Shown: positions 18,276 to 27,033 of the stretch, piece after piece
How the letters are laid out: each line of letters opens with the position of its first letter
Numbering within the stretch: the stretch's first letter is position 1
Source of the DNA: Alphaproteobacteria bacterium
Lineage (GTDB): Bacteria; Pseudomonadota; Alphaproteobacteria; Rhodobacterales; Rhodobacteraceae
Assembly: GCA_030431485.1 (NCBI GenBank)
Contig: JAUIIR010000022.1
Location: 1-56,271, forward strand
DNA length: 56,271 nt
Direction of reading: 5' to 3'
The notes under the pieces: generated by a model
What the model was told of the DNA's origin: nothing
Seen by the model: only the letters and a program-made list of their open reading frames with translations
Database searches by the model: none
Translations under genes and position numbers: made by a program

Positions 18276-19301
18276 ATGAAGAAATTGACCACAACGGCCC
18301 TCGGGACGGCGATCGCGCTGGCCGCGTCGGTGTCTGCGGCACAGGCTGACAAACTCACCCTGTATTGCTCGGCGCAGGAAGACTGGTGCCAGCTCATGGC
18401 GCGCAGCTTTGAGGACGCAACCGGAATCGACGTGAACATGACGCGCAAATCCTCGGGCGAAACATTTGCCCAGATCCGCGCCGAAGCATCCAACCCCAAA
18501 GGCGATGTCTGGTGGGGCGGCACCGGCGACCCGCACCTTCAGGCGGCCGAAGAAGGCCTGACGATGGAATACGTCTCGCCCATGCGCGACCAACTTCATG
18601 ATTGGGCGATCTCTCAGGCCGAGAGCGCTGGCAACCGGACCATCGGGATCTATTCGGGCGCGCTGGGATATGGCTACAACACCGATCTGCTCGCGGCGAA
18701 TAACCTGCCGGAACCATCCTGCTGGAAAGACCTGCTGAAACCCGAGTACAAAGGTCACGTTCAGATGGCGAACCCGAATTCCTCCGGCACCGCCTACACC
18801 ACGCTGGCGTCCATGGTACAGATCTTCGGCGAAGACGAAGGCTTTGAGTTCATGAAGGGCCTTCACTCTAACATCAATCAATACACCAAGTCTGGCTCTG
18901 CACCGATCAAGGCAGCAGGGCGCGGTGAGAACACCATCGGCATCGTTTTCATGCATGACGCCGTAGCACAGGCCGTGTCCGGTTTCCCGGTCAAGGTCGT
19001 CGCACCGTGCGAAGGCACCGGCTACGAGATCGGTTCCATGTCGATTATCGACGGTGCCCGCAACGAGGACGAAGCCAAGAAGTTTTACGACTGGGCGCTA
19101 AGCGCTGAGGCACAAAACCTTGCACTTCAGGTCAACGCGTTCCAGGTTCCGTCCAACAAAGGCGCACAAACCTCGGACAGCGCGCCTGACATGTCGACGA
19201 TCAAGCTGATCAACTACGACTTCAAAAAGTACGGCTCATCGGACGAACGCAAGCGGCTCCTGCAGAAGTGGGACGAAGACGTTTCGACCCTGCCGCAGTA
19301 A
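18276..19301 (+). CDS. Periplasmic binding protein of the AfuA/FbpA family, probable phosphosugar binder
   Basis: Secreted binding protein of 341 residues; the signal peptide is MKKLTTTALGTAIALAASVS with a cleavage near AQA (about residue 24). The body is the iron/thiamine/AfuA-type fold (KLTLYCSAQEDWCQLMARSF, DVWWGGTGDPHLQAAEEG). I see no tandem Tyr pair that iron-binding FbpA proteins use. Instead H227, D228 and E251 (MHDAV and YEIGS) have the same spacing (+1, +24) as the H205/D206/E229 phosphate-contacting residues I remember for AfuA of Actinobacillus, a glucose-6-phosphate and fructose-6-phosphate binder. GGGAGGA stands before the ATG. Databases would often call it an iron binder; a phosphorylated ligand is my inference. 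Confidence 0.8.
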   Translation: MKKLTTTALGTAIALAASVSAAQADKLTLYCSAQEDWCQLMARSFEDATGIDVNMTRKSSGETFAQIRAEASNPKGDVWWGGTGDPHLQAAEEGLTMEYVSPMRDQLHDWAISQAESAGNRTIGIYSGALGYGYNTDLLAANNLPEPSCWKDLLKPEYKGHVQMANPNSSGTAYTTLASMVQIFGEDEGFEFMKGLHSNINQYTKSGSAPIKAAGRGENTIGIVFMHDAVAQAVSGFPVKVVAPCEGTGYEIGSMSIIDGARNEDEAKKFYDWALSAEAQNLALQVNAFQVPSNKGAQTSDSAPDMSTIKLINYDFKKYGSSDERKRLLQKWDEDVSTLPQ

Positions 19302-21533
19302 GTGCGCAACGCAACAGCTGATAAGACCACCCACCCGATACTGATCTTCTGGATCGTCGCCGGGTGGGTCGGCTACTGCCTTCTGCCATGGTACATGGTG
19401 GAGGGTGGTCTGTGGTCATTCGAATGGCTGGTCGATGGCTACCCATTTGATGAAGACTATGCCCCTGCGGCCTTTCTGATCGGACAGGGCGAGAAACTGT
19501 GGCTAGCGCCGCTTCTCATACCTCTGGCCCTCCCCCTGCTGGTACTGCGGCGATCCAAGTCAGACCCACTATATGCGCAAATCCTGATACTGTCGGGCAC
19601 ATTGGGTTTTGGCTGGTTGATCGCGCAGGGCTTTTCGATTGGCATTCGTGGTTTCAACTACGATTGGCTGAGTTCCCTATTCGGCGACATCCGCCTGCGC
19701 CAGTTCGGCATGGGCTACGGTGCGATGATCTGCGCCTCGGCATTCCTGTTCCTGTTGACCCAGGGCATCGCCGCACGCGGTGCGATCAATGGCGATGTAT
19801 TTGTGGTCAGCGCCATTGGCGGAGTGATCACCATCGTCACCGCCTTCGTCTTCTTCCCCATCGCAAAGATGCTCTTTGCCGCCTTCGTGACCGAGGATGG
19901 CGCCTACTCCATGTCGGTCTTTTTTGCGAAGTTCTTTGACGACCGGCTCTGGGGCCTCGGGTGTCTATGGGGCGCGCGCTGTGGTGCCGCCTGGAACTCG
20001 CTTTTCCTCGCCATCATGGTCGGGTTCATCACGACTGCTCTTGGTCTCGCCTTTGCCCTGGTCGTCACGCGCTCTGGCTTCCGCTACAAGCGGGCGCTGC
20101 GTGCCCTGACAGTGCTCCCGATCATCACGCCTCCCTTCGTGATTGGCCTCGCGTTGATCCTGCTGTTTGGTCTGTCCGGAACCGTCACCCAGTTCTTTGC
20201 AGAGCTGTTCGGCCTGCAGCCCACACGTTGGCTTTACGGCCTACCCGGCGTGCTGATCGCACAGACTCTTGCCTTCACCCCTATCGCCTTTCTGGTGCTG
20301 ATCGGTGTGGTCGAAGGCGTGTCCCCGTCAATGGAGGAAGCTGCGCAAACCCTGCGGGCCAACCGCTGGCAAACATTCAAGACCGTATCCCTGCCGCTGA
20401 TGCGCCCCGGTCTTGCCAATGCCTTCCTGCTGGGCTTCATCGAAAGCATGGCCGATTTCGGCAATCCGCTGGTGCTCGGCGGCAATTTCGACGTGCTCTC
20501 GACCGAGATTTTCTTTGCCATCGTGGGCGCGCAATACGATCAGGGTCGCGCCGCAGTGCTGGCAATCGTTCTGCTGTTCTTCACACTATCAGCTTTTTAC
20601 GCGCAACGCGTCTGGTTGGGGAAGAAAAGCTACACCACCGTCACCGGTAAAGGCGATTCAGGTGTCCATCCCCTTATGCCCAACGGTCTGGCCATTCCGG
20701 TGATGATCGTGGCGCTTGGCTGGGCACTCTTTACCGCCGCCGTTTACGCGATGATCATTTACGGCAGCGTGGTGGAGCTTTGGGGCGTCAACAATTCGCT
20801 CACCTTCAAGCACTATGTTACTGCCTTCTCGCTCCGTTTCGAAGAAGAAGGCATCCGCTGGACCGGGGCCGCTTGGGACAGTTTCTGGACCACAATCACC
20901 ATTGCCGCGATTGCTGCCCCACTCACAGCCGCCGTCGGTCTGGTGACGGCCTATCTGCTGACCCGCCAGAGTTTCGCCGGCAAAAACGCCTTTGAGTTCG
21001 GCACGATGCTGTCCTTTGCCATCCCCGGCACCGTGATTGGCGTGAGCTACATCCTCGCCTTCAACGTCCCACCCATTGAGATCACCGGAACCGGTGTGAT
21101 CCTCGTGATCAGCTTCATCTTCCGCAACATGCCGGTGGGTGTACGAGCAGGGATTGCATCAATGTCCCAACTCGACCGGAGCCTCGACGAGTCCTCGCTC
21201 ACTCTGGGTGCGAACTCGTGGCAGACCTTCCGACGGATCATCCTGCCGCTGCTGCGGCCGGCGATCCTTGCCGCACTGGTCTACAGTTTCGTACGCGCGA
21301 TGACCGCAATTTCGGCAGTAATTTTCCTTGTCTCTGCCGAATACGACATGGCAACCAGCTACATCATCGGACGGGTCGAGAATAACGATTACGGTCTCGC
21401 AATCGCTTATTCCACCACGCTGATCTTCGTCATGCTTGCCGCCGTCGGGCTGCTGCAATTGCTGGTGGGCCAAGTTCAGATCGGGCGGCGGATGAGCCAG
21501 TCGCAGACCACGTCTCAGAAGGAGTCGACATGA
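19302..21533 (+). CDS. Double-domain ABC permease, AfuB/FbpB family
   Basis: Permease of 743 residues with two fused binding-protein-dependent transport domains. The EAA loops are SMEEAAQTLRANRWQTFKTV (first half) and SLDESSLTLGANSWQTFRRI (second half). It starts at a GTG directly after the TAA of the binding-protein gene, with no obvious ribosome site, so translation is probably coupled. The N-terminus contains about 200 residues with four extra predicted membrane segments before the first transport domain, longer than the roughly 500-residue FbpB iron permeases and closer in size to AfuB. It overlaps the ATPase gene by ATGA. Confidence 0.85.
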   Translation: MRNATADKTTHPILIFWIVAGWVGYCLLPWYMVEGGLWSFEWLVDGYPFDEDYAPAAFLIGQGEKLWLAPLLIPLALPLLVLRRSKSDPLYAQILILSGTLGFGWLIAQGFSIGIRGFNYDWLSSLFGDIRLRQFGMGYGAMICASAFLFLLTQGIAARGAINGDVFVVSAIGGVITIVTAFVFFPIAKMLFAAFVTEDGAYSMSVFFAKFFDDRLWGLGCLWGARCGAAWNSLFLAIMVGFITTALGLAFALVVTRSGFRYKRALRALTVLPIITPPFVIGLALILLFGLSGTVTQFFAELFGLQPTRWLYGLPGVLIAQTLAFTPIAFLVLIGVVEGVSPSMEEAAQTLRANRWQTFKTVSLPLMRPGLANAFLLGFIESMADFGNPLVLGGNFDVLSTEIFFAIVGAQYDQGRAAVLAIVLLFFTLSAFYAQRVWLGKKSYTTVTGKGDSGVHPLMPNGLAIPVMIVALGWALFTAAVYAMIIYGSVVELWGVNNSLTFKHYVTAFSLRFEEEGIRWTGAAWDSFWTTITIAAIAAPLTAAVGLVTAYLLTRQSFAGKNAFEFGTMLSFAIPGTVIGVSYILAFNVPPIEITGTGVILVISFIFRNMPVGVRAGIASMSQLDRSLDESSLTLGANSWQTFRRIILPLLRPAILAALVYSFVRAMTAISAVIFLVSAEYDMATSYIIGRVENNDYGLAIAYSTTLIFVMLAAVGLLQLLVGQVQIGRRMSQSQTTSQKEST

Positions 21534-22591
21534 CGATCAAATCCAAAGCCGCACCGGTTCGCTTTGACGGCGTCTCAAAGGTTTTTGGCAAGGATGTGCG
21601 TGCCGTCGACAACATCGACCTCCAAGTCGAAGCGGGCAAACTGGTGACCCTGCTCGGTCCCTCAGGCTGCGGCAAGACGACAACGCTACGCATGATCGCG
21701 GGTCTTGAGATGGCGACGTCGGGCAGGATTCTGATCGGCGACCGCGATGTAACCAAACTGCCCGCGACGGACCGCGACGTGTCGATGGTGTTTCAGTCCT
21801 ACGCGCTTTTTCCGCACATGACAGTCTTGGAGAACGTCATGTACGGTCTGACCTTTTCCGGGTTCGCCAAGGACGAGGCCCGCAGCCGTGCGCTGACAGG
21901 TTTGGACCTTGTTGGCCTCAAAGGTTTCGACAGCCGCCTGCCTTCTGAGCTGTCCGGCGGACAGCAACAGCGTGTGGCCGTCGCCCGGGCATTGGTTCTT
22001 GAACCGCAAGTGTTGCTGTTCGACGAACCGCTCTCCAATCTCGATGCCAAGCTGCGCCGTCAGGTGCGCGAAGACATCCGTGCGATCCAGAAAGACCTTG
22101 GCCTGACGGTGGTCTATGTGACCCACGATCAGGAAGAGGCACTGGCCGTGTCGGACGAAATCGTCGTGATGCGCAACGCCGCCATCGCCCAGATGGGCAC
22201 ACCGAGGCAGCTGTACGATGCGCCAAACGACAGGTTCGTCGCCGACTTCATTGGCGAGGCAAACCTGCTGTCCTGCGAAATTGTCTCGGTCGACGGCGAC
22301 ATGGCAACCATCGAAATCGAAGGCTATCGCCACACGCTCCCCGCGCGCGGCTTACCAACCGGCCCCGCCACCATCGCGGTCCGCCCGTCGCGCCTCTTGA
22401 TCGACGGGCATGACGGCGTGCCTGCCACTGTTGAAAAAGCAACGTATGTCGGCGTCCGCATGGAGTACACACTTACGGGTGCATTTGGTCAGGTCTTCGC
22501 GGTGCACGACGATGTCGACAACCCACTTGCCCCCGGCACAGAGCTACATATGGGGTTTGCTGCCAAGGGGCCGGTTCTTTTGCCAGACTGA
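21530..22591 (+). CDS. ABC importer ATPase, AfuC/FbpC-PotA type
   Basis: ATPase of 353 residues partnering the upstream permease. Walker A is GPSGCGKTT, Q-loop VFQSYALFPHM, signature LSGGQQQRVAVARAL, Walker [13 protein letters not shown] and the switch His in VTHDQEEA. The C-terminal about 110 residues form a TOBE regulatory domain (TIAVRPSRLLI). It ends 41 bases before the convergent inositol-monophosphatase-family gene. Confidence 0.88.
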   Translation: MTIKSKAAPVRFDGVSKVFGKDVRAVDNIDLQVEAGKLVTLLGPSGCGKTTTLRMIAGLEMATSGRILIGDRDVTKLPATDRDVSMVFQSYALFPHMTVLENVMYGLTFSGFAKDEARSRALTGLDLVGLKGFDSRLPSELSGGQQQRVAVARALVLEPQVLLFDEPLSNLDAKLRRQVREDIRAIQKDLGLTVVYVTHDQEEALAVSDEIVVMRNAAIAQMGTPRQLYDAPNDRFVADFIGEANLLSCEIVSVDGDMATIEIEGYRHTLPARGLPTGPATIAVRPSRLLIDGHDGVPATVEKATYVGVRMEYTLTGAFGQVFAVHDDVDNPLAPGTELHMGFAAKGPVLLPD

Positions 22592-22632
22592 AGCCGCGCC
22601 GACCACGTGCCGTCGGATGCTGCCTAAAAGGC

Positions 22633-23424
22633 TCAGCCATTCCAGGCGCGATCTGCAATGTCTACAAGCGCGTCGAAAACATCGGGTGTCCCGACCACAA
22701 CGCGCCCGCCATTCAGGATCATCGCGTTTGCATCCTGCGTTTCCACGCCGCCGCCCGCTTCTTCGACCATGAGCTGACCCGCAAGACAGTCCCAGGCGTT
22801 CATATGTTCTTCCATGTATCCAAGCAGTCGTCCCGCGGCGACATAGGCGATGGACAGGGCACCACTGGCATTGCGGTGGTACATCGCGCCGCTATCGATA
22901 AGATCAGCGATCACCGGGATCACATTTGTCGCCTCAACACGGTTTGAATAACCCACCGCAACAGTACCGCTGGCCAAAGGCGTACCAGAGGCGACCTGCA
23001 TCCTGACCTCGTTCAAATACGCTCCGGTACCGCGCAGCGCCGCGTAGGTTTCCATGATATTCGGATCGTGGATAACACCAACTTCTGTGCGCCCATCGAC
23101 CACTCCCGCCAGGACAATTGTCCACGACGGGATTCCGTTGACGAAATTCGTTGTTCCGTCGATGGGGTCGATAACCCAATCGAACCCGCTGGTTCCCGGC
23201 GTGGGATCATGCTCCTCACCATAAATGCCATCTTCGGGCCATGCATCTGCCAAACGTTCACGGATCAGAAGCTCCACATTGCGATCTGCCTCGCTGACCC
23301 AATCCTGCGCCCCTTTTTGATCGACGGCGAGGTTGGACCGATCACGAAAATACGACAAAGCCGTTTCGCCCGCTTCTTTGCAAAGGGTGATTGCAAACTG
23401 TTGCCTGTCTTCAAATGACTGCAT
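22633..23424 (-). CDS. Inositol-monophosphatase family phosphatase
   Basis: Mg2+-dependent, Li+-sensitive-type phosphatase of 263 residues. The metal-site motifs are present in order: WVSEADRN (D in motif), YGEEHD (GEE), DWVIDPIDGTTNFVNG (DPIDGTTNF) and NAWDCLAGQLMVEEAGG (WDxxAG). The family hydrolyses inositol-1-phosphate, other sugar-alcohol phosphates, histidinol phosphate or 3'-phosphoadenosine phosphates. Placement next to the AfuABC-like importer, in the opposite direction, suggests it may dephosphorylate an imported sugar phosphate. The substrate is not determined. Confidence 0.88.
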   Translation of the reverse strand: MQSFEDRQQFAITLCKEAGETALSYFRDRSNLAVDQKGAQDWVSEADRNVELLIRERLADAWPEDGIYGEEHDPTPGTSGFDWVIDPIDGTTNFVNGIPSWTIVLAGVVDGRTEVGVIHDPNIMETYAALRGTGAYLNEVRMQVASGTPLASGTVAVGYSNRVEATNVIPVIADLIDSGAMYHRNASGALSIAYVAAGRLLGYMEEHMNAWDCLAGQLMVEEAGGGVETQDANAMILNGGRVVVGTPDVFDALVDIADRAWNG

Positions 23425-23747
23425 TTGTGGTCTTTCTTCCTGATCAGCATCAAGCGGTGCCGGACCTGCGTCATGCGCCGCTCTTTAATCATACAGTAAA
23501 CACTCTGTTACGGAATAAAAGGACAGAATACCAAGCACTTGCTCGGCCAGTCGTGGCCAAAGGAAAAGGAAGTCGCACCATAGGGGTCGGCGCAGCAAAC
23601 AGACACCGCCAGGCTTTCGCATCTGAAACGCTTTGCACCAGGCATCCATGCGGAAAAACCAGAGCGGACGGGCCAAGAGGTATCCACCACAGGCCCATCC
23701 GACTGGTCGATCAAAACTTCATGCACGGATAGCGTATGCAGCGGGTC
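23425..23747. other. Intergenic stretch without a convincing gene
   Basis: About 320 bases between the inositol-monophosphatase-family gene and the glyoxalase-superfamily gene. Short open frames exist on both strands (the longest plausible one is 72 codons at 23508-23726, minus strand), but none has a recognisable domain, good start site or codon pattern like its neighbours. The part next to 23424 should hold the phosphatase promoter. Confidence 0.5.
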
Positions 23748-24176
23748 TCAGAGGTCCAGTTGCATATGCGGCACCCCGTCCGACGTACGCTCTTTCGAAT
23801 AGCCATCAGGCCCGACATCCACGCGGATCCGCTTGCGCAGGTTGGAAAAGCTTTCGAACGTCACGACATCCACAGCCTCGTCGAGATCGAGAACCAGCTT
23901 GAACCAACCCTGCTGTAACCGATCCGCAGAGAGGACGGTCGCGGCAAAGGGATGGGAAAGGTAGCGGCCTGTCACCCGGCCGCCCGTGGTCCATCCCTGC
24001 GGTGTGCAGTCGCGACTAGCCGCATACAATCCGTTCCAGTCACGAAAACCCAAGCGATGTGCAACCGCTTCAAGCGCCTGAGCGTGGGACAGGGCTGTGC
24101 CTGCCTCCGAGGCCTCTGCACGCATCTGCCGAGCCTCTGATTTGGCCTGCGCCAAGGTCGGAAGAACGCGCGTCAT
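23748..24176 (-). CDS. Glyoxalase-superfamily protein (Glyoxalase_8-like), function unknown
   Basis: Protein of 142 residues from the ATG at 24176 (MTRVLPTLAQAKSEARQMRA). The N-terminal half, with SHAQALEAVAHRLGFRDWNG, is the helical segment typical of the glyoxalase_8/related family; the C-terminal part (GRYLSHPFAATVLSADRL, TFESFSNLRKRIRVDV) is the beta-rich remainder. No enzymatic role is established for this family to my knowledge. It stands alone on the minus strand between the phosphate region and the hydrogenase locus. Confidence 0.65.
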   Translation of the reverse strand: MTRVLPTLAQAKSEARQMRAEASEAGTALSHAQALEAVAHRLGFRDWNGLYAASRDCTPQGWTTGGRVTGRYLSHPFAATVLSADRLQQGWFKLVLDLDEAVDVVTFESFSNLRKRIRVDVGPDGYSKERTSDGVPHMQLDL

Positions 24177-24721
24177 TGGTGCGCCTCCCGTTGCAGCTTG
24201 GATACGACGCGACGTTCCGTTGGACGCCAGTGCGCTACTGGGCGCGATGGAATTGGGCACACCATGCGTGCGGTCCACAGACCGGGTTGAAATATATGGT
24301 TTTGGGACAACATGACCCCGTTCTCCTTATGGCTCTGATCGCAAGATTTGGACGGGGCCCGCATTTCCATCCGGACGACACGCGCCGAGGATGACGAAGA
24401 TCGAATCTACTGCAGAACTTCACCGTGACGGAATGTCGGCGGGCGGCAGGCGTCTGAGGCCTGACGCCCGCCTAGAGGCGACCGCCCGCCCTGTCAAGCG
24501 CCGCGCGCAACCAATGCCTACGCGCCGCAGCGGCGTGACACCTTCGCGGTCAGATCCGCAACCGCGAACCACGCCAGGTTGCCTGATCGTCTGGCAAACC
24601 TGCGCGCGCACGCACCGCAGCGGCTTGCAGCAGATTGGCAAAGCTTTGTTGCGTGTCATCCGTGCTCGGGTGTGTTGCAGCTTCGCAAGACCTGCGGTTA
24701 GTGTAGCGGCAAGGAGGGTCC
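24177..24721. other. Noncoding stretch upstream of the hydrogenase locus
   Basis: About 545 bases with no recognisable gene. It must contain the divergent promoters for the glyoxalase-superfamily gene and hupT. It contains GC-rich inverted repeats around 24438-24490 (listed separately) and a good ribosome site (AAGGAGG) just before the hupT ATG. Confidence 0.6.
24438..24490. repeat. GC-rich inverted repeats, possible hairpins
   Basis: GGCGGGCG (24438-24445) can pair with CGCCCGCC at 24483-24490, or in part with GCCCGCC at 24466-24472, while GGCGTC (24449-24454) pairs with GACGCC (24463-24468) around an 8-base loop. These are mutually exclusive alternative foldings. There is no T-run, so a simple terminator is unlikely. 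Confidence 0.45.
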
Positions 24722-26044
24722 ATGACCGCGCTGACACCAGATGAGCCCCTGCAGGCGTTTGACGATCAGACGTGGCGCGACGTCGTTGCCGCGATGGACC
24801 GGACATATTCCGAGCTGGTGGACTATCAGGAGCGGCTTGAAGCCCAGAACCGTGAACTCGACGAGATGCGACAATTCATGGCTTCGGTGTTGTCCTCAAT
24901 TTCTGAACTGCTGATTGTCGTAGACAGATCGCTCGCAATAGAACGCACAGGCGGGGCGTTCTCAGCTATTCTGGGCCTTGAGACTGCGCTGGATCCCGGC
25001 ACGCCGCTAGGCACTCTGTTGGATGCTCAGGCAGACACAGTTCTGCGCGGAGTGATCACCGACGCGATGCGCGACCGCCGCCCTCGCGTTGTTGAGGTGG
25101 GGTTTCTCACCCCGGATGGCCCCACCCCCCTTGAGGTAAGCGTCAGTCCCCGGCTTGACCAGAGGGGCCGAAGTCAGGGCGTTGTGTTGGTTGGTCGACC
25201 CTTGGGTGAGCTGCGCAATGCCTATCGCGAGCTGGAGGCCAGCCACACCGCTCTGCAAAACGCGCAGGCGCAGCTGGTGCAGCACGAAAAGCTGGCCTCT
25301 CTGGGTCGGCTGGTCGCGGGTGTGGCGCATGAGCTCAACAATCCGATCAGCTTTGTCTACGCGAACACCCACGCGCTGGAAAAATACACCCGACGGTTCG
25401 AGACCTATTTCGACGCGGTGCAGGCGGGCAAAAGCCGTCCGGAACTGGTCGCCTTGAGGGATGAACTAAAACTTGACCGAACGGTAAAAAATCTGCGCGG
25501 CGCCATCGACGGGGCCAAAGACGGCGCCGAACGGGTGCGCGATATCGTCGAAGACTTGCGTCGTCTGAGTGCCGACGGCTCGGGTGAAAAGGTGCGCTTT
25601 GACATGGTTCAGACCGCACGAACCGCCGCCGACTGGGTGGTGCGCGGAACCAAGACCCCTGTCCGTATTGCCGTGTACGGTACAGAGCAAGCCAGTGCCA
25701 TCGGCAATCCCGGTCATGTGCAACAGATCGTTATGAACCTTGTACAAAACGCCATCGACGCGCTGGCTGATACAACCGATCCCCTCGTCACTCTGAACGC
25801 TGAAGAGCGCGGCAGCAAAACCGTACTCCAGGTTACGGATAACGGCCCGGGCATTTCCGACGCCGATGCCACCGCCATCTTCGACCCCTTCTTCACAACC
25901 AAACCCGTCGGCAAAGGCACCGGGCTGGGCCTGTCCATCTCGCAGAAGATCGCGCAGGAAAACGGCGGCACGCTCACGCTCGCCCGCACCGGCCCGGACG
26001 GCAGCTGTTTTGAGCTGTGCCTGCCCGCAGGAGACCCAGAATGA
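24722..26044 (+). CDS. hupT: Hydrogenase-regulating sensor histidine kinase HupT
   Basis: Soluble kinase of 440 residues without a membrane segment. The order is an N-terminal coiled region (residues 20-50), a PAS-like sensor domain (about 50-155), the H box VAHELNNPISF with H203, an N box NLVQNAIDAL, G1 DNGPGIS, F box FDPFFTTK and G2 GTGLGLSIS. In R. capsulatus HupT phosphorylates HupR when H2 is absent, and H2 sensing by HupUV blocks this. It leads hupTUV-hypF and overlaps hupU (ATGA). AAGGAGG lies 6 bases before the ATG. Confidence 0.93.
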   Translation: MTALTPDEPLQAFDDQTWRDVVAAMDRTYSELVDYQERLEAQNRELDEMRQFMASVLSSISELLIVVDRSLAIERTGGAFSAILGLETALDPGTPLGTLLDAQADTVLRGVITDAMRDRRPRVVEVGFLTPDGPTPLEVSVSPRLDQRGRSQGVVLVGRPLGELRNAYRELEASHTALQNAQAQLVQHEKLASLGRLVAGVAHELNNPISFVYANTHALEKYTRRFETYFDAVQAGKSRPELVALRDELKLDRTVKNLRGAIDGAKDGAERVRDIVEDLRRLSADGSGEKVRFDMVQTARTAADWVVRGTKTPVRIAVYGTEQASAIGNPGHVQQIVMNLVQNAIDALADTTDPLVTLNAEERGSKTVLQVTDNGPGISDADATAIFDPFFTTKPVGKGTGLGLSISQKIAQENGGTLTLARTGPDGSCFELCLPAGDPE

Positions 26045-27033
26045 ACATCCTCTGGTTGCAATCGGCAGGCTGCGGCGGCTGCACGATGTCTTTGCTGAAC
26101 GCGGAATCTCCGGGCGTGTTCGACCTTCTCGACAATGCCGGTCTGCGCTTCCTCTGGCACCCGGCCCTGTCGCAGGATACCGGTGGCGAGGTGCGGCGCA
26201 TTCTGGACGATGTGGAGACCGGGCGCGTGCCGCTCGACATCCTCTGTGTTGAAGGCTCGATCCTGACCGGACCCAAAGGCACAGGGCGGTTTCAGATGCT
26301 CTCGGGCACCGGGCGCTCCATGCTGGATTGGGTGCAAAGCCTTGCCCCGTGCGCCGCGCATGTCGTGGCGGTAGGGACCTGCGCGACTTATGGCGGTGTG
26401 ACCTCGGCTGGCGGCAATCCGGCAGGGGCCATCGGTGTGCAATTTGATGGCCGCAATCCCGGCGGCGCCCTGCCCGAAAGCTTTCGCAGCGGATCAGGCC
26501 TTCCGGTGATCAACGTGGCAGGCTGCCCGACCCACCCCGATTGGGTGACAGAAACCCTGATGCTGATTGCGGCGGGCGAGATGCGGGCGGATGCACTGGA
26601 CGCCCTCCAACGCCCGCTGTTCTATGCCGAGAACCTTGTCCACCACGCCTGCCCGAAGAATGAATTCTACGAATACAAAGCCAGCGCCGAAAAGCCCGGC
26701 CAGATGGGCTGCATGATGGAGCATCTGGGCTGTGTCGGAACGCAGGCGGTGGGCGATTGCAACATTCGCGGCTGGAATGGCGGCAGTTCCTGCACCCGCG
26801 CGGGCTACGCCTGCATCAACTGCACCGCGCCGGAATTCGAAGAACCCAGCCACCCGTTCAGCGAAACCCCGAAATTCGCAGGCATACCGGTGGGCCTGCC
26901 CTCGGACATGCCCAAGGCGTGGTTCATGGCACTGGCGTCTTTGTCCAAGGCGGCGACCCCCAAGCGGTTGTCGGACAACGCCGTGGCGGACCGGATCAAG
27001 GTCACGCCGACGCTCAGGATCAAGCAGAAATGA
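26041..27033 (+). CDS. hupU: Regulatory (H2-sensing) [NiFe]-hydrogenase small subunit HupU
   Basis: Iron-sulphur small subunit of 330 residues. It begins MNILWLQSAGCGGC, with the proximal cluster Cys C11 and C14, and lacks the Tat signal peptide of HupS, so it stays in the cytoplasm. Further cluster ligands lie in GTCATYGG, AGCPTHPDW, HHACPKNEF and GYACINCTAPEF. With HupV it senses H2 and signals to HupT. I chose the ATG at 26041, which overlaps the hupT stop; an upstream in-frame start would lie inside hupT. Confidence 0.93.
   Translation: MNILWLQSAGCGGCTMSLLNAESPGVFDLLDNAGLRFLWHPALSQDTGGEVRRILDDVETGRVPLDILCVEGSILTGPKGTGRFQMLSGTGRSMLDWVQSLAPCAAHVVAVGTCATYGGVTSAGGNPAGAIGVQFDGRNPGGALPESFRSGSGLPVINVAGCPTHPDWVTETLMLIAAGEMRADALDALQRPLFYAENLVHHACPKNEFYEYKASAEKPGQMGCMMEHLGCVGTQAVGDCNIRGWNGGSSCTRAGYACINCTAPEFEEPSHPFSETPKFAGIPVGLPSDMPKAWFMALASLSKAATPKRLSDNAVADRIKVTPTLRIKQK

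Noticed and set aside
18276..22591. Annotation as iron(III) ABC transporter (FbpABC)
   Set aside because: I could not see the tandem Tyr iron-binding pair in the binding protein, while a His-Asp-Glu triad matching AfuA is present. I kept only the general family name.
23508..23726. 72-codon open frame on the minus strand after the glyoxalase-superfamily gene
   Set aside because: No recognisable domain, no good ribosome site, and amino-acid composition unlike its neighbours (many Cys and Ser).
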